Below are positions 58,946 to 64,000 of a stretch of 64,000 bases of DNA, piece by piece. Each line of letters starts with the position of its first letter. Position 1 is the first letter of the stretch. The DNA is from Prevotella sp. (GTDB taxonomy: Bacteria; Bacteroidota; Bacteroidia; Bacteroidales; Bacteroidaceae). Both the position numbers and the translations under genes were made by a program. The stretch spans positions 1 through 64,000 of the forward strand of contig JAEEVW010000004.1 of assembly GCA_016291085.1 (NCBI GenBank), read 5' to 3'. Below the pieces are notes generated by a model. It was not told the origin of the DNA, searched no databases, and worked only from the letters and a program-made list of their open reading frames with translations.

Positions 58946-61861
58946 TCAATGTTTCGTCAGTTCTTGATAAAGTTTAAATAGCTCAGCCACGCACTGGCTT
59001 TCTGTCATTGTTTTGACGTTGAAGCCATAGGCCGCCATCACAGCGCGGTCGTTGTCCTGATGAGCCTTGCGGAGTTCTACGGGCATGGTTAACTCGTCGT
59101 AGAGATCGGCCAATGATGAATCAGGATAAAGGGTACGTGCATCGAGGATTGCCTGAGCTGTTTGTTCTATCTTTGCCTTTTGTTCTTCTGTTGGAGTTGG
59201 CCAAGGAAAATTGTTGTAGACAATATTTATACTATAGTCGTAGCGCATTTCCAAGCGACCAGCGACTGCACGCATCCACGCCATGTGAACATTTGACTGT
59301 AGAACGCCAAAATGGTAACGCGAGACATCGGGCATAATACGTAGTTTGTTGCTACAAATAACATTAGGAGTCATTAATCCCATTGGAATATACCGACGCT
59401 TCTCTGATGAAACTTCAGGTATGACGATATAATCTTCTGCAGGGAAGTTCTCAACATGGAACCTCGTGGGTCTATCTGCAATCTTTCGTGTTCCTTCACT
59501 CTTACTCGCCAATCTTGCATCTTTTACGGCTTCTACTCTTTTCATGCACTGAGGCATTCTGCGGAGTTCCGCAGGAGAACAATCACCAAGCCATAAACAA
59601 TAACGTGGTTTCTGATTGATAAATTCGTAGGCTCCGTAGAAAGGATGAAAGTATGCAGCAGAGGCAGGCTCCATACGTATAAACTCTTCCATTTCTTCTT
59701 TTTCGAAGAGATAATTGCCACCATCAATGGGCTTGTTACCTATTCCAATCATTGGAACATCACAAATAGGTTTTGGCCTGCTCCAAATGAAAATATCTGG
59801 TGCAGCAGTCAGATAGGCATTAATGTGCTTAACTTTTGTTACCTTGTCGTTGTCAAACAATAGACATTCTTTGCTTTCTTCGTCTTGCTTGCTAAAGCCC
59901 ACTATGACACAATGAACTTGTGCTTTTGTAGAAGACTCGCTGTCCCATCGGAAGGTACGATGGGCAAAGTCTATATGTAAGCCATGCTCTATGAGAGGCT
60001 GCCAAAGATTGGCCACTTGTTCACCCTGGCAGATGCTATTAGTAGAGACAAAAGCGACTTTGGGATTGCCTATTCTCATTGCATCGAAGGCTTTTTTATA
60101 CCAACAGCAGACATAGTCGAGATTGCCGACGTTTTTCCATTTCTCTCCAAAGATGTTAACGACATCCTGTTTTTGTTCGCTGTTCATTTGACGGGCGCCA
60201 ATGAACGGCGGATTGCCGATGATGTAGTCATAAAACATCAAATAGGCTGGAATCCTTGGCGCTTCTGAATAGGTTAGCAGTTCAACCTTAGGGCGAACTT
60301 CTTCTCTATTTATAACCTCTGGCACAAATCCTGCCTGAGGAACTGATGTTGGTAATGCTTTAGGGGGTAAAGGTTGAGGCAATCCATCCTTGCATTCAAT
60401 TATATTCCAATCCATCCTCAGCGCATTGCCCTCGCGGATGTTATGGTAGCTCTTCAGAGGCAGGAAATCGATGTCCTTATGAATAATTTTCTCCGTTTCT
60501 GCCAACATCTGAGCCTCGCTAATCCAAAGAGCAGTGGTGGCAACGGTAACGGCAAAATCGTTTATCTCGATGCCATAGAACTGATTGATACTGACCTTGA
60601 CTGCATCGACAAACTCACCCATCATCGTCTGGCCATGATACATCTCGCGAATAGCCTCGTTTTCCAAGCGGCGCAGACTCAAATAGGTCTCTGTCAGGAA
60701 GTTACCAGAGCCACAGGCAGGATCGAGGAAGGTCAGCGACGATAGCTTCATCTGGTACTCACCGAGTTTCCGCTTACGTTGTTTCTCTACCTTTTCTTCA
60801 AGGATGTCGTCCAATTCACGACGCAGGTCGTTCAGGAACAGCGGGTCGATGACCTTGTGAATGTTCTCAATCGAGGTATAGTGCATGCCTCCGCTGCGAC
60901 GGGTTTCAGGGTTCAGCGTCGATTCAAACACGGCACCAAAGATAGTGGGCGAAATCTCGCTCCAATCGAAATCGAGGCTGGCATTCTGTAGCAGCGTCTG
61001 CTTCAGCTCCTCAGTAAATTGGGGAATCTCGATTTCCTCTTCAAACAATCCACCATTGGTGTACGGGAAAGCCTTCAGGTCGTCCTTCAGATATTTGCTG
61101 CGCTTGTCTTCTGGCGTGTTCAAGACATCAAACAGGCGAATCAGCGCATTACGCAAATCCTCTGCATCATAGCGCACCAGATAGTCGTGGAACTGGTCGT
61201 GAGTGAACACGCCTGCATCCTCAGCATACAGACAGAACACGATGCGAACACAGAGAATGTTCAGCCAGCGCAGGGCCTCAGGCGAATTGTCGTCGTATTG
61301 CGCCAGCAGGGCCTCATAAATTCTTCCAACGATTTCACCTGCTTGCATCGAGACTTCCATCTCTTTCGAAAGGTGCTCGTTCTTAGCGTCAACCAGGAAC
61401 TGCAAGCGATAGTATTCCTTGCCCAGATTCTCCAACAGAATCTGCTCCGGTTCGCCATTGGGCTGCTCCATATCATAGACCAAGAACTCCTTGAAGTTGC
61501 AAGTAACAATCCAGCGAGGATGCTCTGACACGGGAAGACTGACCACATAGCGGCGTGCCTGCTGGAAAGGCGTCAACAGCGAGCCGTCACTTTGCTTGAC
61601 AGGTGCTCGTAAGTCCTTGTCTATCGACTTCTGCTCAATCAGCACGCGGGTAGAACGAATACGGCCATCAACAAAGTTGGAAGCGTCTACTTTTTGATGA
61701 TCTTCAAAAGTAATGAAACCATCCGAGGGAGTCTCGATGCCAAAGACGTTTGTCAACAGGTCTATCCAGAAAGGCTGTGATTCGCCTCTCTCGTAACCTC
61801 TGCCTTTCCATCGCTCAGCGAACTCCGCAGCAGCCGCAGCTATTTGTTTCTCTGTCTTCAT
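58946..61861 (-). CDS. MmeI-type (type IIL/IIG) restriction-modification fusion enzyme
   Basis: 971 residues from the ATG at 61861 (MKTEKQIAAAAAEFAERW). The track's 31-residue extension covers the promoter, so it is wrong. N-terminal PD-(D/E)xK nuclease with D65 in 'FVDGRIRST' and E76-Q-K78 in 'VLIEQKS'; helical spacer; gamma-class adenine methyltransferase with motif I 'FLDPACGSGNF' (D380) and motif IV 'IIGNPPFIGA' (N550-P-P-F, so N6-adenine methylation); C-terminal target-recognition domain from about 690. Such single-chain enzymes cut a set distance from an asymmetric site and methylate one strand. A Pro-rich insertion near residue 500 (PQPLPPKALPTSVPQ) is unusual. Intact, so probably active. 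Confidence 0.92.
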   Translation of the reverse strand: MKTEKQIAAAAAEFAERWKGRGYERGESQPFWIDLLTNVFGIETPSDGFITFEDHQKVDASNFVDGRIRSTRVLIEQKSIDKDLRAPVKQSDGSLLTPFQQARRYVVSLPVSEHPRWIVTCNFKEFLVYDMEQPNGEPEQILLENLGKEYYRLQFLVDAKNEHLSKEMEVSMQAGEIVGRIYEALLAQYDDNSPEALRWLNILCVRIVFCLYAEDAGVFTHDQFHDYLVRYDAEDLRNALIRLFDVLNTPEDKRSKYLKDDLKAFPYTNGGLFEEEIEIPQFTEELKQTLLQNASLDFDWSEISPTIFGAVFESTLNPETRRSGGMHYTSIENIHKVIDPLFLNDLRRELDDILEEKVEKQRKRKLGEYQMKLSSLTFLDPACGSGNFLTETYLSLRRLENEAIREMYHGQTMMGEFVDAVKVSINQFYGIEINDFAVTVATTALWISEAQMLAETEKIIHKDIDFLPLKSYHNIREGNALRMDWNIIECKDGLPQPLPPKALPTSVPQAGFVPEVINREEVRPKVELLTYSEAPRIPAYLMFYDYIIGNPPFIGARQMNSEQKQDVVNIFGEKWKNVGNLDYVCCWYKKAFDAMRIGNPKVAFVSTNSICQGEQVANLWQPLIEHGLHIDFAHRTFRWDSESSTKAQVHCVIVGFSKQDEESKECLLFDNDKVTKVKHINAYLTAAPDIFIWSRPKPICDVPMIGIGNKPIDGGNYLFEKEEMEEFIRMEPASAAYFHPFYGAYEFINQKPRYCLWLGDCSPAELRRMPQCMKRVEAVKDARLASKSEGTRKIADRPTRFHVENFPAEDYIVIPEVSSEKRRYIPMGLMTPNVICSNKLRIMPDVSRYHFGVLQSNVHMAWMRAVAGRLEMRYDYSINIVYNNFPWPTPTEEQKAKIEQTAQAILDARTLYPDSSLADLYDELTMPVELRKAHQDNDRAVMAAYGFNVKTMTESQCVAELFKLYQELTKH

Positions 61862-61880
61862 TGGTAGCAATATTTTTCTG

Positions 61881-61912
61881 CAAAGATAGTCATTATTTTC
61901 GATAACTCCAAA
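61881..61912 (-). promoter_or_regulatory. restriction-modification gene promoter
   Basis: On the minus strand TTTG-N20-TATCTTTG, a perfect consensus. The start point lies near 61874, a leader of about 13 nt before the ATG at 61861. Confidence 0.85.
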
Positions 61913-61956
61913 ACTTTCCCACAAAAAATCTTCCATCTTTCTAGGGAAGTACAAGT

Positions 61957-62078
61957 TTTCAGGAAAGATGTCAACAATTCCAGGAAAGTGTCAACTTGTT
62001 CAGAAAAACGACTGTCAACCACATCAGGAAAAAGAGCAAAAACTGTCAACCGAAATCAGGAAAAGACAGACTGTACAA
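61957..62078. repeat. irregular direct repeats TCAGGAAA...TGTCAAC x5
   Basis: Five units that each carry a TCAGGAAA-like box followed by a TGTCAAC-like box, with spacing that grows from unit to unit. Some boxes vary (CAGAAAAA, TGTACAA). They lie directly upstream of the restriction-modification promoter. Iteron or operator function is possible but untested. Confidence 0.65.
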
Positions 62079-62137
62079 TTCGGGACTTTCGGACTTTTTT
62101 GCGTGTCAAACTGAATCCCCAAAATTTGCCCTCAATG

Positions 62138-62201
62138 AGCGAGAAGCCGTTTCTCTCATAGCGAGAGGCCGTTTCTCTGCCAGAGAGAAGCCGTGTTGCT
62201 A
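62138..62201. repeat. 22-bp tandem repeat x3 with GAAGCCGT core
   Basis: Units start at 62138 (AGCGAGAAGCCGTTTCTCT), 62160 (AGCGAGAGGCCGTTTCTCT) and 62182 (AGAGAGAAGCCGTGTTGCT). Period 22 bp, near-palindromic arms around an AGCCG/GGCCG loop. The layout is the same as the NRPS linker repeat at 24278. Confidence 0.85.
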
Positions 62202-62221
62202 AAAACGGGAGGAAATCTATT

Positions 62222-62338
62222 TCTACGGAGCCAGGGAACCAAAGGAGAACTGGTCGTCGCTGTGCTCCTCAAAATCTAACAAAATCTGATTCAAAATTAA
62301 AGAAAAATAGAATCTACGGAGCCGGGGAGCCAAAGGAG
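62222..62338. repeat. 26-bp dispersed repeat pair
   Basis: TCTACGGAGCCRGGGARCCA (plus AAGGAG) at 62222-62247 and 62313-62338, differing at two positions. The 65 nt between them are AT-rich with no feature I can name. Confidence 0.75.
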
Positions 62339-62360
62339 GCAAAATGTCCCGCAGATTGCA

Positions 62361-62460
62361 TTGCAACGCCACACTCTCAAAGAGAGAACGCCACACTTCG
62401 ATCTTTAGTCGAAGAAAGCGCAGATTGCAACGCCACACTCTGACCAAGGTCAGAGAAATG
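62361..62460. repeat. three tandem GATTGCAACGCCACA hairpin cassettes (copies 2-4)
   Basis: Copy 2 (62361-62388): flank TTGCAACGCCACA, stem CTCTC-AAA-GAGAG. Copy 3 (62389-62417): flank CGCCACA, stem CTTCGA...TCGAAG with a CTTTAG loop. Copy 4 (62424-62459): flank GATTGCAACGCCACA, stem CTCTGACC-AA-GGTCAGAG. Each hairpin is followed by AA or AAA. Stems share no sequence beyond CT...AG but remain fully paired. Copy 1 is at 55031. The minus-strand ORF 62223-62588 runs through these repeats and is not a gene. Confidence 0.8.
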
Positions 62461-62575
62461 GCAGAAATACATGACTCCACGTCCTCCATTCCTCCATAGA
62501 CAAGTCTTTGAGACTCTTGCCAATAGTTGTTTCGATTAAAAAAAGTGAAAAAAAACAGATTTATACAACTACCAG

Positions 62576-62606
62576 TTGTTTTTCTCAAATAATCTTCCTA
62601 TCTTTG
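62576..62606 (+). promoter_or_regulatory. promoter of the toxin-antitoxin remnant operon
   Basis: TTGT-N19-TATCTTTG, close to consensus, about 20 nt before the toxin-stub ATG at 62628. It should still drive the antitoxin gene. Confidence 0.7.
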
Positions 62607-62627
62607 CAGCACAAAAAGCTATATGAT

Positions 62628-62752
62628 ATGACATTCGACAAGCTTCTCGACAATAACACCCTATGGGCTGTGCGCTATGAAGGAGTAGCCGACAACGCAT
62701 TCAGGCCATTGATGCTGATGGTTTTGTGGACTTTCTGTCAGAACTATTATAA
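62628..62752 (+). pseudogene. internally deleted toxin gene (HigB/RelE-like partner)
   Basis: The ATG at 62628 encodes MTFDKLLDNNTLWAVRYEG..DNA, which I recognise as the start of Bacteroidetes toxins paired with XRE antitoxins. Around 62700 the reading changes frame: the +2 frame gives IQAIDADGFVDFLSELL and a TAA at 62752, which looks like the toxin's own C-terminus. The two ends together are only about 41 codons and are joined out of frame, so most of the toxin (roughly 150 or more residues in relatives, from memory) has been deleted. The ORF track fuses the stub to the antitoxin in one 201-residue frame; this is an artefact of the deletion. Confidence 0.6.
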
Positions 62753-62768
62753 AGAAAAGGAGGTATAT

Positions 62769-63113
62769 ATGAAAAAGAAGACACTTGAATTCCTCGAAGC
62801 TCACCAGAGCGAAACACCATCAAAGTGGCGCGAGGAGGCAGAATGGAGACGCGACAATTGGTCGTGGTTGCAGCATTCGCAAAAGATTGCTGTCAAGGTA
62901 CTGCTGCAGATGAAACAAAAAGGGCTTACCCAAAAGGCCCTTGCTGAACGAATGAACTGCACCCAGCAATACGTTTCTAAGATTCTGAAAGGCAAGGAAA
63001 ATATGTCGCTTGAAACACTCACAAGGTTGGAAATTGCCCTTGGCATCAACCTCATCCTCGACGAGCAGATACCTTTTCCTTGTATTGCTGCAGAAGAAGA
63101 GGTGTTCGTTTAG
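62769..63113 (+). CDS. XRE-family antitoxin (HigA-like), orphan
   Basis: 114 residues from the ATG at 62769, chosen because it is preceded by a strong AAGGAGG 5 nt upstream and starts the family sequence MKKKTLEFLEAHQSETPSKWREEAEWRRDN. Helix-turn-helix at about 58-95: 'KQKGLTQKALAERMNCTQQYVSKILKGKENMSLETLTRLEIALG'. In this family the protein neutralises the toxin and represses the operon. Since the toxin gene is only a stub, it is an orphan antitoxin that could protect against the same toxin from other elements or serve as a free regulator. Confidence 0.85.
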   Translation: MKKKTLEFLEAHQSETPSKWREEAEWRRDNWSWLQHSQKIAVKVLLQMKQKGLTQKALAERMNCTQQYVSKILKGKENMSLETLTRLEIALGINLILDEQIPFPCIAAEEEVFV

Positions 63114-63155
63114 ATTAAGTACTTATAGAAAGCGCATCATTTTTCTGCAAAATAA

Positions 63156-63509
63156 GGACGGAAAATAGGGTACGAAAAAGGTGGTAGCGGTTCGGGTTCA
63201 GGCACCGGTAGCGGCGAGGGAAGCGGCAGTGGTTCAGGCAGTGGCACGGGCAGCATCACCACTGGCGTAGCGGCTCCGACCATTGGCGGTGAGGCAGCAT
63301 TCACCACATCGACACAGGTGACCATGTCAGGTCCTGACGGTGCTGAGATTCGCTACACCACGGACGGTTCTACGCCTACGGCCAGCAGCACGCTGTACAC
63401 CGAGCCTCTCACCGTGAGCTCGTCCGTGACTCTGAAGGCCATCGCCATCAAGGACGGCCAGTCGAGTGAGGTGACCACCAAGCAATGCGCAGCCGGTTTT
63501 TTAGCGTAA
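63156..63509 (+). pseudogene. 3' fragment with Gly/Ser linker and FN3-associated (CHB_HEX_C) domain
   Basis: The frame is open from 63156 (just after a TAA) to the TAA at 63509. It reads GYEKGGSGSGSGTGSGEGSG... then 'TIGGEAAFTTSTQVTMSGPDGAEIRYTTDGSTPTASSTLYTEPL', the chitobiase/beta-hexosaminidase C-terminal-type domain often found at the end of Bacteroidetes HU-like DNA-binding or surface proteins. No ATG, RBS or N-terminal domain precedes the linker, so it is the 3' end of a lost gene. The track lists only the part after the internal ATG at 63318. Confidence 0.6.
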
Positions 63510-63520
63510 GCAATGTTTTT

Positions 63521-63647
63521 CCTTTCTGAGAAAGAGTCCCTGAAAGGGATAACGATATTAGTTGTAAGGCTGTCTGGATGCTTGCATACAAGCAGAATTG
63601 CAACTAATGGCGTTAAGACTCTGACAAGAGTGTCTTTCTCAGAAAGG
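63521..63647. repeat. 127-nt cloverleaf-shaped inverted repeat element
   Basis: Outer stem: CCTTTCTGAGAAAGA (63521-63535) with TCTTTCTCAGAAAGG (63633-63647), 15 perfect pairs. Arm 2: TCCCT-GAA-AGGGA (63537-63549). Arm 3: TAACG/CGTTA (63550-63554 with 63611-63615), a 2x2 internal loop, ATTAGTTG/CAACTAAT (63557-63564 with 63601-63608), and an apical hairpin TGCTTG-CATA-CAAGCA (63579-63594). Arm 4: ACTCT-GACA-AGAGT (63618-63631). Four helices meet at one junction with almost no unpaired bases. It could be a structured RNA, a MITE-type element with 15-bp terminal repeats, or a recombination site. It is not a tRNA. Confidence 0.75.
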
Positions 63648-63724
63648 GGTTTTTGAGGTTTTTGTTAGAAAATGGGAACGTAAAATCTATCAAATTCAAA
63701 AGGTTATGAGTGACAAGACTAAAA

Positions 63725-63748
63725 AGGAGGACCACTGAGGGACCTCCC
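63725..63748 (-). terminator. terminator of the Omp85-like gene (bidirectional)
   Basis: GGAGG...CCTCC hairpin with TTTTT on the minus-strand 3' side and TTTTTT on the plus-strand side (CCTCCCGATTTTTTATG). It lies about 57 nt beyond the stop of the minus-strand gene. Confidence 0.65.
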
Positions 63749-63804
63749 GATTTTTTATGTATCAGTGGACCTGCCCCCCATGGCACATGGGTCTCCACAG
63801 TCTT

Positions 63805-64000
63805 TTAGAACGGATAACCGATGGCGAAGTGGAGGGTATGGTTGCCCTTAAAGCCATCGATATTGAAATATCCTGACTTTCCTGTATTGTAGGGCACATG
63901 CAGGGCCAAGCCCCAGTCGAGGCGCAACACGAGGAATCCCAGGTCGTAGCGCAGACCCACGCCCGTTCCAAGGGCAAGGTCTTTGAAGAAATCTTTCAGG
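63805..64000 (-). CDS. Omp85/BamA-TamA-like outer-membrane protein, C-terminal end (partial)
   Basis: Not in the ORF track in the right frame because its start is outside the window. The minus-strand frame from the right edge reads LKDFFKDLALGTGVGLRYDLGFLVLRLDWGLALHVPY...GYFNIDGFKGNHTLHFAIGYPF and stops at 63805. The pattern 'GVGLRYDLGFLVLRLDWG' followed by 'LHFAIGYPF' with a terminal Phe is the end of the 16-strand surface-antigen (D15) barrel. Whether it is BamA, TamA or another Omp85 member cannot be said from 64 residues. Confidence 0.8.
   Translation of the reverse strand, partial: LKDFFKDLALGTGVGLRYDLGFLVLRLDWGLALHVPYNTGKSGYFNIDGFKGNHTLHFAIGYPF

Noticed and set aside
58946-61954. 1002-residue start for the RM enzyme
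   Set aside because: The added 31 residues run through a perfect TTTG-N20-TATCTTTG promoter.
62508-63113. Single 201-residue ORF
   Set aside because: It joins 5' repeat-rich sequence, a toxin stub and the antitoxin. The antitoxin has its own AAGGAGG site and ATG at 62769.
63521-63647. tRNA or tmRNA gene
   Set aside because: The cloverleaf has a 15-bp outer stem, no CCA-side acceptor pattern, no T-loop GTTCGA motif and no anticodon stem of proper size.

Overview
The window looks like a chromosomal segment of a Prevotella/Segatella-type member of the Bacteroidales. Direct support: a SusC/SusD polysaccharide-utilisation locus, lipoprotein signals ending in a lipobox Cys, GldH next to a PSP1-domain gene and holB, a purH-mreBCD-mrdA-rodA cluster, an AmmeMemoRadiSam gene pair, Prevotella-like C-terminal sorting tails, and many promoters of the Bacteroidetes form TTTG-N20-TAnnTTTG. 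The genus is inferred from these family resemblances, not from a marker gene.

Layout. 0-4 kb: a REP-like inverted repeat, a 63-residue peptide and a 936-residue Gly-rich beta-helix surface protein (minus strand), then decayed DNA holding a broken lipoprotein gene and the 3' end of an IS transposase. 4-15.8 kb (minus): one operon susC-susD-two surface glycan-binding lipoproteins-GH5-GH26, a beta-mannan/beta-glucan utilisation locus. 16-29.6 kb (plus): ilvC, then a sodium-dependent transporter, a porin, a MATE exporter and a 2485-residue two-module NRPS ending in a thioester reductase, followed by an inositol-monophosphatase-family gene. The NRPS should release a dipeptide (or N-acyl dipeptide) aldehyde that could cyclise to a pyrazinone, and the MATE gene 6 bp upstream is the obvious exporter candidate. 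29.5-36 kb (minus): recQ, recJ, a C1 peptidase and an M24 aminopeptidase P. 36-40 kb (plus): truA, an EamA transporter, trpS, an SH3-domain secreted protein; a FadL-type porin faces them.

41.7-48.1 kb (plus): the rod-shape/cell-elongation operon, headed by a PurH that has only its IMP cyclohydrolase half. 48.1-50.9 kb (minus): holB, ricT-like PSP1 gene, gldH. 51-53.9 kb (plus): a sugar porter, a single-domain response regulator and aroB. 54-58.9 kb (minus): AmmeMemoRadiSam radical SAM enzyme and a B-A fusion lipoprotein, a rhodanese/metallo-beta-lactamase lipoprotein, a macro-like phage-type protein, an unrecognised protein and a truncated Bro-N protein. 58.9-61.9 kb: an MmeI-type restriction-modification fusion. 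62-64 kb: a repeat-packed intergenic region, an orphan HigA-like antitoxin whose toxin has been deleted to a stub, a CHB_HEX_C-type gene fragment, a 127-nt cloverleaf-shaped inverted repeat, and the 3' end of an Omp85/BamA-like gene running off the right edge.

The most unusual thing is not a gene. Throughout the window, inside genes and between them, there are small arrays of exact period: 7 bp (17185, 23583, 28993, 31481, 44269, 55498), 8 bp (49703), 9 bp with a CTAG core (27388, 30871, 53418) and 22 bp (24278, 54045, 62138). There is also a hairpin cassette family sharing the flank GATTGCAACGCCACA with stems that differ in sequence yet stay complementary (55031, 62361, 62389, 62422). Inside coding sequence these keep the frame and sit in linkers or loops. 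I cannot tell from one window whether one mechanism makes all of them.
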